Positions 55,014 through 62,627 of a DNA stretch of 64,000 bases are shown one piece after another; positions within the stretch are counted from its first letter, which is position 1, and every line of letters begins with the position of its first letter. The notes beneath the pieces are model-generated. The model did not search any database, had not been told where the DNA came from, and saw nothing but the letters and a program-made list of their open reading frames with translations. The position numbers and the translations under genes were made by a program. Source of the stretch: Crocinitomicaceae bacterium. GTDB lineage: Bacteria; Bacteroidota; Bacteroidia; Flavobacteriales_G; Salibacteraceae. The DNA lies in contig PAVO01000019.1 in the NCBI GenBank assembly GCA_002713215.1, positions 248,001-312,000 on the forward strand, in the 5' to 3' direction.

Positions 55014-56011
55014 TAGATTGCCTTTTTTAGACCGGTAAAGATTTCTTTTTCCATGTCAGCAATTTGCAACAGGATGTCGGCACTGGCCGCATAATTCTCA
55101 CCGGATTTTTCCCTGGCTTTATATATTCTGGCCGAACTTATCGCAAACTCCCGCCAAAGATCGCCACAAGCAGTCATTTGTTCTGAGAGTTCGTCCAAGG
55201 CACTTATTCCCAAGACCTGGGCTGCTTCCTGAAGAAATGCAGCATACATAAAACGAAAACCAGCACCCCCAGTTCCAATTTCTTCCTGCATTCTGATAAT
55301 GGCACCAAGGTATAAAGCGGCCTTCTTATTTCCATGTTTGTCTGGCCACTTTCGAACATCTCCTGCTAGTTTTTTAATGCCTTTTACTCCAAAAAATGGA
55401 ATGGGAATTCCAAGCATATCACTACAGGCTTTCTTAATTCCTTTGCTTACAGCGACTTCCAGATTTACACTTTCAGGTACGTTAACCGGATAATAGATTT
55501 GCCCTTTCGGCGCAAATATTCCTTTAGCAAACCTCACACGTTGCAATTCTTTGCTCGTAAGCGTAGTAGAGGTTTCCATTACCGGATCGCTTATCAGGTA
55601 ATTATCACCTTCTTTTCCAAATACAACCAGGTTGTGTGCATTAAAATGAAATCGGTAAGGATCGGGAAAATAAGACAGGTGAAATACACCTACTTGTAAC
55701 CCAACCGGCTTCCCTTGCTCCAATGCCTCATCCAAATCCCGCATGGCTTTTTTCGGATTGCGGTATTTCTTACGATAGATACTTAGCCCCAAATTTTTAG
55801 CGGCTCGTTTAAACACCAAGCCTGGCATTGGTCTAAAAGACGAACCAGGAGCATGATTTACTTTAACAAACGGCAAGTATGAAAAGAAGATTCCTGCTCC
55901 CATGCCAAAAATTAGTGGCTCACTGGCGTCAATTCCGTAGAATTTGAACAAATTCGACGTTACCCCATTTTCGCAATGGGCAGATTGGTGGTGTTCAAAA
56001 TTTAATTGCAT
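55013..56011 (-). CDS. BtrH-like acyl-ACP transferase (BtrH N-domain plus DUF4872)
   Basis: 332 residues. The N-terminal half has the papain/C39-like BtrH pattern: Cys13 in AHCENGVTSNLFKFYG, His126 in NAHNLVVFG and Asp142 in ISDP give a Cys-His-Asp triad. The C-terminal half (about 165-332) fits DUF4872. BtrH of butirosin synthesis moves an acyl group from an ACP to an amine. In this locus it is a candidate for transferring the aryl polyene from its ACP to the dialkylresorcinol, making the flexirubin ester. That role is inference. Confidence 0.82.
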   Translation of the reverse strand: MQLNFEHHQSAHCENGVTSNLFKFYGIDASEPLIFGMGAGIFFSYLPFVKVNHAPGSSFRPMPGLVFKRAAKNLGLSIYRKKYRNPKKAMRDLDEALEQGKPVGLQVGVFHLSYFPDPYRFHFNAHNLVVFGKEGDNYLISDPVMETSTTLTSKELQRVRFAKGIFAPKGQIYYPVNVPESVNLEVAVSKGIKKACSDMLGIPIPFFGVKGIKKLAGDVRKWPDKHGNKKAALYLGAIIRMQEEIGTGGAGFRFMYAAFLQEAAQVLGISALDELSEQMTACGDLWREFAISSARIYKAREKSGENYAASADILLQIADMEKEIFTGLKKAI

Positions 56012-56012
56012 A

Positions 56013-56417
56013 TCAACTTGTGGGGAAATCTTTTAAGTCTGAGAATTCTATTCTTAGAATTTCGGCATATTCTTTAAGAACATCGTCTTCCAATTTATTA
56101 AAGAATTTTGGCTTCATGTGACGTTTGACAACCCGTTTGGATAGTTCCATATAATCGGCAAGCAATGCTGCGTCCATGTACCTTGCTTCCATGAAATAAG
56201 CCAGTGGACTTAACTTACCTTTAATAACCTTTTCTTTTACTTTTTCTGCGCGTTCATTAAAAAAATCGAGTGCGTGCTGAAGTGCAGCGTTTTTTGGATC
56301 CCAGCCGGTACTTAACCCCGTTATATAATTACCATTTTCATCAACTGCATAACATAAATCTCGTGTTTTGCCTTCGAGTAAATTGGCGTCATCTTGTGGA
56401 ATTTGATCTTTTTTCAT
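56013..56417 (-). CDS. Unknown small protein in the flexirubin locus
   Basis: 134 residues, soluble, no signal peptide. It begins QIPQDDANLLEGKTRDLCYAVDENGNY. The second half is helical, with LAYFMEARYMDAALLADYMELSKRVVKRHMKPKFF, where ADYMELSKRVVKRHMK reads like a helix-turn-helix of the XRE kind, ending AEILRIEF. No family is recognised with confidence. It lies 1 bp before the BtrH-like gene and 98 bp after the dehydratase, behind a possible promoter. It may be a locus regulator, or a partner of BtrH; both are guesses. Confidence 0.7.
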   Translation of the reverse strand: MKKDQIPQDDANLLEGKTRDLCYAVDENGNYITGLSTGWDPKNAALQHALDFFNERAEKVKEKVIKGKLSPLAYFMEARYMDAALLADYMELSKRVVKRHMKPKFFNKLEDDVLKEYAEILRIEFSDLKDFPTS

Positions 56418-56433
56418 AGGTGAAAATCCTTAG

Positions 56434-56441
56434 CAAAAGTA
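56434..56441 (-). promoter_or_regulatory. Candidate internal -7 element in the flexirubin locus
   Basis: Minus-strand TACTTTTG fits TAnnTTTG, 16 nt before the ATG at 56417. No TTG sits at the standard -33 distance. Confidence 0.35.
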
Positions 56442-56470
56442 ATAAAAGTGGAGGTGAGAATTTAAAGGGA

Positions 56471-56505
56471 GAAAATTCAGGAATTTAAGGGAATAAAGCC
56501 TGAAT
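56471..56505 (-). terminator. Candidate weak terminator inside the flexirubin locus
   Basis: On the minus strand ATTCAGG pairs with CCTGAAT across a 17-nt loop (56475-56505), followed by TTTTC. It lies just after the stop of the 56516 gene. The stem is short and the U tract poor, so termination may be partial. Confidence 0.35.
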
Positions 56506-56515
56506 ACCTGATTAT

Positions 56516-56989
56516 CTATTCAGGATATATAAGAAATAGTTTGAACTCACCGTGGGCTAAAACTTCAGCTCCTGAGCTTATTTTCCCAATGCAAAAAACG
56601 ACTTCTGTCTGCCCCGATTTAATGCTTTTGAGTAATACAGTTCTGGTTTCTAATTTTTCGGAATAATGGGGAATCCTCTGTATCTGAATCTTTTTGATGG
56701 AGCCCATATAGCCCATTGGCGGTTGATAGCTTCCCATTTCGGGTTCCTTACCAGTAAAATAGGCAAACCCGGCACTTAACGCGGCGGTTTGCGCGAGGTT
56801 TTCCAACAAGCCGGTTTCAGAAAGGTACCCGTTCTCAATTAGCAAATGGTCCTTTGGTATTTTGAATTGAGTAATGGCCCGATTCCCTACCATTTCGACA
56901 AGATGACTAATTAAAACGAAAGGATGTTGATGGGGCAGGAGTTTGGTCACATTGCTTCCATAGTACTGTTCCTTATCAAACAATGACAT
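56516..56989 (-). CDS. Hotdog-fold dehydratase-like protein, ApeP-like (copy 2)
   Basis: 157 residues. It opens NVTKLLPHQHPFVLISHLVEM and has ETGLLENLAQTAALSAGFAYF, the hotdog helix carrying a conserved Glu. It has no GHFPGxPxxPG motif of FabZ, so it is the COG4706-like type found in aryl polyene loci. The sister gene lies just upstream (56992), about 2 bp apart, and the two may form a heterodimer. Role: dehydration of a 3-hydroxyacyl-ACP is likely but could instead be structural. Confidence 0.8.
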   Translation of the reverse strand: MSLFDKEQYYGSNVTKLLPHQHPFVLISHLVEMVGNRAITQFKIPKDHLLIENGYLSETGLLENLAQTAALSAGFAYFTGKEPEMGSYQPPMGYMGSIKKIQIQRIPHYSEKLETRTVLLKSIKSGQTEVVFCIGKISSGAEVLAHGEFKLFLIYPE

Positions 56990-56991
56990 AA

Positions 56992-57441
56992 CTACTCCTT
57001 TGCGACCACTGTTTTCATTTCAATTGAGGCAATTGGTTTTCCTCCTATGGTCATTTGACCTTTTGCCATAGTAACCCCAAACATTTCATGAATTACTTCT
57101 ATGGTCGTCTCAATGCGTTCACCAATCTTGGGAAGGTCGTTAATTTTTAGTTTTTTGAAGCTTCCAATATATCCTACCGGTGCAGTTTGTTTGAGTAAGT
57201 AATAGTGATACCCGATCCTCAGCGCTATGGTTTGGGCAAAATTCTCTATTAATCCGGGTTCTGTGAAATATTCCTCGTTGGTAAGAATGTTATCGTTTGA
57301 AATGGTTAATGCGGATGTCGTTTTGCTATTGTCCCAATGAACCAATTCATCCATCATAACCATGGGATGACGTTGGGGTATAAATTGAAGTAGTTTTTCC
57401 CTTCCTGTTAGAGGACCTTCAAATAAAAGTTCATCCTCCAT
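56992..57441 (-). CDS. Hotdog-fold dehydratase-like protein, ApeP-like (copy 1)
   Basis: 149 residues. FIPQRHPMVMMDELVHWD gives the conserved His-Pro, and EPGLIENFAQTIALRIGYHYY the helix with Glu; GYIGSFKKLKINDLP is shared with copy 2. COG4706-like hotdog, used as an aryl polyene dehydratase in other bacteria. Stands between darB (8 bp) and copy 2. Confidence 0.82.
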   Translation of the reverse strand: MEDELLFEGPLTGREKLLQFIPQRHPMVMMDELVHWDNSKTTSALTISNDNILTNEEYFTEPGLIENFAQTIALRIGYHYYLLKQTAPVGYIGSFKKLKINDLPKIGERIETTIEVIHEMFGVTMAKGQMTIGGKPIASIEMKTVVAKE

Positions 57442-57450
57442 GTCAATAGC

Positions 57451-58587
57451 TTAAACTACTGTTAATAAGGCATACGCATACTGAAATCGTGCACTTTCAG
57501 GGACACAAAGGAAAATTCGCTCACCCTTTTTAAGCCTACCGGAATACAATAATTCCTCCAGCATAAGGTAGATAGAGGCGGCACCAACGTTTCCAACTCT
57601 TGATAAATTGGTAAACCATTTGTCTTCGGTTATTTCTTTTCCCAGAACTGCTAGTTCATCATGAAGCATAGACCGAAAGAATTCGGAAGAAATGTGAGGA
57701 AGGAAATAGTCAATGTTGTCTGGAGTTAACCCTCTTTTGTCCAGGGTTTCTGCAAAAAACTTGCCTCCTAAACGCATTATGTTTTCGCCTAGCAACCGAA
57801 CGTCTTGCTTAAATGCAAAGATTGAATCATTCATCCATTGAGCTTCTTCTAATTCAGACCAGCCCGAAAGGGATCCATCCTCATTCTTTACTGCTCCGGC
57901 ATACATACAAGATTCCAACTCATTGGCGTACGACTTAATGTCAATGAATTCTATTTTCAGTGACATGTCTCCTCTTGGTTCAGCTTCAAGCAGTGCTGCT
58001 CCTGCGCCATCAGAAAGCATCCAGCGAAGAAATTCCTTGTCAAATGCCAAAATTGGTTTTTCATTTAATGCCTCAGTATTTTCCGCTTCTGCTTTAAAAT
58101 TTTTGGCCATTAACCAGGTAGAGCATCTTTCTGACCCTGTTGAAACAGCATGTTCCTTATCACCAGATCCAATAGCCATGTATGCACATTTAAGCGCCTG
58201 CATTCCGGTAACACATGCTCCCATAAAAGAATTAACTTCAACAGATTTGCTATTTAGTTCGCCATGAACCATCACTGCATGAGATGGAAGAAGTTGATCT
58301 GGAGTAGAAGTACCGGAAGCTATTAAATCAATATCATCTACTTTAAAATTATCCGATTCTAACCCCTTGATGGCCTTTGCAGCCATTCCGGCATTGGTGT
58401 CCGTTATATTTAGGTTTTCGTCGATAGCGTAGTATCGATTTTCAATTTTATTGCTTCGGAGCACAACCGATTTCGATCGTGCTGGTTTGTCATATACATA
58501 TCCAAGTCGATCTTCTATTTGATCGTTGCTAACAGGTTTATTAGGAAAGAACTTAGAAATTTTATTGATATATACGGTTCTTGACAT
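57451..58587 (-). CDS. darB: DarB, KASIII-type ketosynthase for dialkylresorcinol
   Basis: 378 residues. FabH-like fold with the KASIII triad: Cys125 in FMGACVTGMQ, His near 293 in FLPHISSEF, and Asn in SRVGNVGAAS near 327. DarB joins two beta-ketoacyl units and leads to the 2,5-dialkyl-1,3-cyclohexadione that is then aromatised. The neighbour DarA supports this over a fatty acid FabH. Known from dialkylresorcinol and flexirubin clusters. Confidence 0.9.
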   Translation of the reverse strand: MSRTVYINKISKFFPNKPVSNDQIEDRLGYVYDKPARSKSVVLRSNKIENRYYAIDENLNITDTNAGMAAKAIKGLESDNFKVDDIDLIASGTSTPDQLLPSHAVMVHGELNSKSVEVNSFMGACVTGMQALKCAYMAIGSGDKEHAVSTGSERCSTWLMAKNFKAEAENTEALNEKPILAFDKEFLRWMLSDGAGAALLEAEPRGDMSLKIEFIDIKSYANELESCMYAGAVKNEDGSLSGWSELEEAQWMNDSIFAFKQDVRLLGENIMRLGGKFFAETLDKRGLTPDNIDYFLPHISSEFFRSMLHDELAVLGKEITEDKWFTNLSRVGNVGAASIYLMLEELLYSGRLKKGERIFLCVPESARFQYAYALLTVV

Positions 58588-58615
58588 TCTCTTTAGTTAC
58601 CTTTTCTCACGTACT

Positions 58616-59527
58616 CTATACACCCGAATAATAGGCCAGCTTTTTAGCGGTAGCTTTTCTCCTTAAGATAGCCGCAAAAGTAGATAAAATTGATATTAGT
58701 GGTGACAGGAAAAGAATGACAAAATAAAGGTATATTTCGAATAGAAATAGGGTGACTTTTCGTCCTAAACTCCCCTCTATACCTGACCAATTAATGATTT
58801 TCGCCCACACCTTAAAAACTTTCTTCGCCTTTGTCTCCATCGAAATGATCTCAAATTTTAGAGCAACTGCACCTTTTGAGACCAAATTTCTTTGAAGGAT
58901 GGGCAAATTATTACTTTCTAAACAGGTTTTTATTTCTTCGCCATAGCGTTTTCCATCTTCAATGTCCTTATTTTTTATTCCCGGTTTTGGAAACAGGTTT
59001 AACAAACGATCTGTTTTACCATGAAATAACCAATAAATAATAGTTACAACGCTAACCAGATTTGGAGACTTGTCTACTAAGGCAATGTTTCCGACTAATT
59101 TAGCATTAAGTGCCTGAAGTTTTTTCTTAATGGATTCATGAGCCATTACCCACATATTCCTTCCACCAATAACAGTGAGAACATTCGAATTGTTGAGCAA
59201 TGAAGATGCTTTGGGTGAATCTAAGAACGAGGTAAACGGCACAGAGGGAGAAAGGAACCAAACCTGATAGCCCAAAATAATTAGATCATACTGGTCGTGT
59301 TTGGTTTCAAAAGGCTTTAGGGTGTGTGGCTTTTCCTGAACGGAATCGGGCATAATTCCAAAAAACTCTTTTCTGTTCCAGGGAAATGGGAAGGGTTTTT
59401 CCATTTCTAATTTAAGGTACTCTATTTCGTAAGAAGAATCAGCAAGGAAAGGTCCTGCAATTTTTTCAAGAATTTTCAGCAGTTGCCCGGTTTGGGTATA
59501 GTAGACTATGAGGATTTGTTTTTTCAA
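58616..59527 (-). CDS. darA: DarA, dialkylresorcinol aromatase/condensing enzyme
   Basis: 303 residues. The N-terminus ILIVYYTQTGQLLKIL is a flavodoxin-like FMN phosphate loop. Further marks are DLIILGYQVWFLSPSVPFTSFL and GGRNMWVMAHESI. Two hydrophobic helices near the C-terminus (about 255-290) suggest membrane contact. DarA works with DarB, most likely oxidising the cyclic dione to the resorcinol, which fits a flavin fold. Start is TTG at 59527, right after the acyltransferase stop. Confidence 0.87.
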   Translation of the reverse strand: MKKQILIVYYTQTGQLLKILEKIAGPFLADSSYEIEYLKLEMEKPFPFPWNRKEFFGIMPDSVQEKPHTLKPFETKHDQYDLIILGYQVWFLSPSVPFTSFLDSPKASSLLNNSNVLTVIGGRNMWVMAHESIKKKLQALNAKLVGNIALVDKSPNLVSVVTIIYWLFHGKTDRLLNLFPKPGIKNKDIEDGKRYGEEIKTCLESNNLPILQRNLVSKGAVALKFEIISMETKAKKVFKVWAKIINWSGIEGSLGRKVTLFLFEIYLYFVILFLSPLISILSTFAAILRRKATAKKLAYYSGV

Positions 59528-59528
59528 C

Positions 59529-60407
59529 CTAGTTAGGTGTATTCCAAAATTGATAATAATTAAACCATTGGTAAGGATAATGGTTCAATTGTTTTTCAAC
59601 ATTTAGAATAAAATCACCTAAAATCTCTTCTGGTTTTAGGCCTACACCACTAGCTTCGTGACAGCTAAACTGGTAATGCGTTGCGGTATCCTTCATCGCG
59701 AAAACAAACAAAACCGGGACCTTAAGTTTGCTGGCAATGTCGAATACCCCTGCCGGAAATTGAGCTGGTTTGCCAAAGAAATTGGCGGTGTAAGTTTTTC
59801 CGCCCATGTGCCTGTCTCCTGTGAAACAAACCAGCTCGTTCTTTTTTACGGCTGCACCTATTTCAATCATGTGAGCTATACTGCCCTTCTTAATTTTAAT
59901 AAACTTTATCCTTTTATTAGAGCTGTCGTCAGCTAAAAATTGATCCAGCGTGTCATCTCCAGTATCAAGGGTAACCATATTCATGGGATTGTCAAGTTCT
60001 GCGTTAAGAAAATGTCCGGTTACTTCAAAGTTTCCAATATGGGCACTGATCATAACTCCACCTTTTCCGTTGTCTTCTGTTTTTTTAATGATTTCATTCT
60101 GATAAAAATCGAAAGTGAAAGAGTCTTGTAGTCCCATTGGAATAGCAAATCGATCTATGAGGGTCTGACCGAAAATAAAATAGTTTTTATAAATGCTACC
60201 CAAAGACTTTAGAACCCCATAGTTTCTAATCTTATGAAAATAGAAGAATAGAACTTTTGAAGACTTAAAAGAAAATAGAAAGTAATAAGCTGCAACGAAA
60301 AACAGTACGGAATATGCCGCCTTTATCCCGAAACGTTTTATGGTAAAAATAAAAATTTTGAAGCCCAGAGAGGTACCCTTAGATCGTCCAGTCCACTGCT
60401 CGGCCAT
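59529..60407 (-). CDS. LpxL/HtrB-type lysophospholipid acyltransferase-like protein
   Basis: 292 residues. An N-terminal membrane helix (about 27-48) is followed by the acyltransferase core, with the H-x4-E site in ISAHIGNFEV near residue 118 and later FTGDRHMGGK. Such enzymes use acyl-ACP to acylate lipids. Here it may transfer the finished acyl group to a membrane lipid or to the resorcinol; not decided by sequence. Overlaps none; ACP stop is 6 bp upstream. Confidence 0.83.
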   Translation of the reverse strand: MAEQWTGRSKGTSLGFKIFIFTIKRFGIKAAYSVLFFVAAYYFLFSFKSSKVLFFYFHKIRNYGVLKSLGSIYKNYFIFGQTLIDRFAIPMGLQDSFTFDFYQNEIIKKTEDNGKGGVMISAHIGNFEVTGHFLNAELDNPMNMVTLDTGDDTLDQFLADDSSNKRIKFIKIKKGSIAHMIEIGAAVKKNELVCFTGDRHMGGKTYTANFFGKPAQFPAGVFDIASKLKVPVLFVFAMKDTATHYQFSCHEASGVGLKPEEILGDFILNVEKQLNHYPYQWFNYYQFWNTPN

Positions 60408-60413
60408 ATGTAG

Positions 60414-60665
60414 TTATACGGTTTGGCTTACTTTATTTTCGATGTAATCGTAAAAATCTTTAAGGGTTGCAATGCTCACAAAATCTTCGCCTTTTACCTT
60501 GAACCCAAAGTATTGTTCTATAACCACAACTAAGTCAACATAATCCAAACTATCTAAATCTAATGTTTCTTTCAGATTAGCGTCTGGAACAATGATATCT
60601 TCATCAACTTCGAACTCCTCAACCAGGAATTCGTTCACCCGCATTTCAATTTCCTCTCGTGTCAT
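60414..60665 (-). CDS. Acyl carrier protein
   Basis: 83 residues from the ATG at 60665, four bases after the ketosynthase stop. A longer frame to 60758 was dropped since it overlaps the ketosynthase and adds a non-ACP leader. Phosphopantetheine Ser39 in LDLDSLDYVDL. Strongly acidic and helical, as usual. Confidence 0.93.
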   Translation of the reverse strand: MTREEIEMRVNEFLVEEFEVDEDIIVPDANLKETLDLDSLDYVDLVVVIEQYFGFKVKGEDFVSIATLKDFYDYIENKVSQTV

Positions 60666-60669
60666 TAGC

Positions 60670-61896
60670 TTATCTTTCAAACTTTTTGACGATGATGGAT
60701 GAATTAGTTCCACCAAAGCCAAAAGAATTCGACAAAAATACATCAATATTGTGTTCAAGAGTAGTTGCCTGAAGGTTCAACCCCTGAACGGCTTCATCAG
60801 GATTTTCCAGATTTATATTCGGTGCTACAAAGGAATTTTCCATCATTAGCATTGAATATACCAGTTCGCTTGCTCCTGCCATCCAACATTCATGGCCGGT
60901 CATGCTTTTTGTAGAAGAAACCGGTGGTTTAGATTTTCCAAAGACTGCGTTTATTGCCCGCCCCTCGTTGGCATCTCCTATAGGAGTAGAAGTTGCATGT
61001 GCATTTATATAGTCAATGTCAAACTCTGACATTCCAGCCATTCCCAATGCCATATTAAGTGATCGGGTTGGTCCATCAACGTTGGGGTTTGAGATGTGGT
61101 CACCATTCGAAGAAAAACCATAGCCCATTACTTCTCCGAGAATTTTAGCGCCTCTTTTCTCCGCAGATTCCAGGCTTTCTAAAATTAGTGTTGCTGCACC
61201 TCCGGAAGGAATTAATCCGTCTCTATCCTGGTCAAAAGGTCGTGAAGCTTTTGTTGGGTCATTTTCACGCGTTGAGAAAACGCCAAGGCCATCGAAACTT
61301 GCCATAGAATAAGCATTGATCTCCTGTGCACCCCCACAAATTACTATGTCTTCGTAGCCTTGTTTGATCATCATTAACCCAAGTCCAACAGAGTGCGACC
61401 CACTGGCACAAGCCGCACTAACGGTAAAATTGATTCCTTTCAACTTAAATATAGTTGCCAAATTCATGGTAACGGTTGAATTCATCGACTGGAATATTTT
61501 TCCGGAACCAACCATTGTCGTGTCCTTTTTCTCCCGAACAATGTCTATGGACTCCATTACTGCCCGAGCAGAGCTATCATTTCCAAAAATAATTCCCGCA
61601 ATGTTACTGTCCAGGTATTCTTGCGTAATACCAGCTTGATCTAATGCCTCCAGTGTGCTCATGTAGGCATATTCAACTTCTTCGGCCATACCAACACGTT
61701 GGCGTCGTTTCAATAACTTTTTAAGATCAGGCCTTTCCACCATACCCGTTAAGGCAGATCGAAAACCCATATCCTTACGCTCCCGATCAAAGATAATTCC
61801 CGATTTTCCTTCTCTAAGAGATTTGGTTACTTCTTCCCGGTTTGTTCCCAAGCAAGAGTAAATTCCAAGGCCGGTTATGACAACTCTTTTATCCAT
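60670..61896 (-). CDS. Beta-ketoacyl-ACP synthase (FabF-type)
   Basis: 408 residues with intact catalytic residues: Cys in VSAACASGSHS near 163, His in NAHATSTP near 300, His in MTGHECWMAGA near 335. It shares TAATG with fabG. Located first among the ketosynthases in transcription order, after the ammonia-lyase and ketoreductase, so it may start extension from the coumaroyl or acyl primer; inference. Confidence 0.92.
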   Translation of the reverse strand: MDKRVVITGLGIYSCLGTNREEVTKSLREGKSGIIFDRERKDMGFRSALTGMVERPDLKKLLKRRQRVGMAEEVEYAYMSTLEALDQAGITQEYLDSNIAGIIFGNDSSARAVMESIDIVREKKDTTMVGSGKIFQSMNSTVTMNLATIFKLKGINFTVSAACASGSHSVGLGLMMIKQGYEDIVICGGAQEINAYSMASFDGLGVFSTRENDPTKASRPFDQDRDGLIPSGGAATLILESLESAEKRGAKILGEVMGYGFSSNGDHISNPNVDGPTRSLNMALGMAGMSEFDIDYINAHATSTPIGDANEGRAINAVFGKSKPPVSSTKSMTGHECWMAGASELVYSMLMMENSFVAPNINLENPDEAVQGLNLQATTLEHNIDVFLSNSFGFGGTNSSIIVKKFER

Positions 61897-62624
61897 TACG
61901 AGTACATTCCTCCGTTTACATTGATTACTTCACCAGTAATATAAGATGCGCCGGGAGAAGCAAGAAAACCAACAACCTCGGCAACTTCTTCAGGTGTACC
62001 AAATCGATTAGCAGGGATTAATTTTTTGAGTTCTTTTTCATCCAGTTCAGCGGTCATATCGGAACGAATGAATCCTGGAGCAACTGCGTTGACCGTGATT
62101 TTTCGTTTGGCAACTTCCTGAGCCAGGGCCTTTGTGGCACCAATAACGGCACCTTTAGCTGCCGAGTAATTGGTTTGGCCTGAAGTTCCTTTTAAACCAG
62201 ATAGGGAAACCATATTAATGATTCGCCCCCCTTTGTTTCGAAGCATTTTTTCAAGCAGTGTTCTAGTAACGTTGTAGAACCCGTTTAAGCTTATGTTTAT
62301 AACGTTGTGCCAATCCGAATCCTCCATCCATACCATCAATACATCCTTAGTGATTCCGGCATTATTTACAATTACTTCTATAATATCTTCCGGATGGTTT
62401 TCCATCCAAGAAGAAAGTGCCTGATCAACGGCTTGTTTATCAGAAACATCAAACTTTAAAAGTTCGCCATTTCCTCCTGCTTCGGTAATTAACTGAATTG
62501 TTTCGTCTGCAGCGGTTTTGTTTGATTGGTAGTTTACTATAACGGGATACCCCATAGTAGCAAGCTTTACACAAACCGCTCTGCCGAGCCCACGAGATCC
62601 ACCGGTTACCAAGGCATATTTCAT
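61896..62624 (-). CDS. fabG: 3-oxoacyl-ACP reductase (FabG-type)
   Basis: 242-residue short-chain dehydrogenase. NADPH-binding TGGSRGLGRAVC at 7-18, NNAGITKD, catalytic Ser-Tyr-Lys in SLSG and NYSAAKGAV, C-terminal INVNGGMYS. Reduces 3-oxoacyl-ACP during polyene extension, with the hotdog dehydratases. Start after the ammonia-lyase stop by 3 bp; stop overlaps the ketosynthase start. Confidence 0.93.
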   Translation of the reverse strand: MKYALVTGGSRGLGRAVCVKLATMGYPVIVNYQSNKTAADETIQLITEAGGNGELLKFDVSDKQAVDQALSSWMENHPEDIIEVIVNNAGITKDVLMVWMEDSDWHNVINISLNGFYNVTRTLLEKMLRNKGGRIINMVSLSGLKGTSGQTNYSAAKGAVIGATKALAQEVAKRKITVNAVAPGFIRSDMTAELDEKELKKLIPANRFGTPEEVAEVVGFLASPGASYITGEVINVNGGMYS

Positions 62625-62627
62625 ATT

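Noticed and set aside
60666-60758. N-terminal extension of the second ACP
   Set aside because: It overlaps the ketosynthase and adds a leader unlike any ACP; the ATG at 60665 follows the ketosynthase stop.
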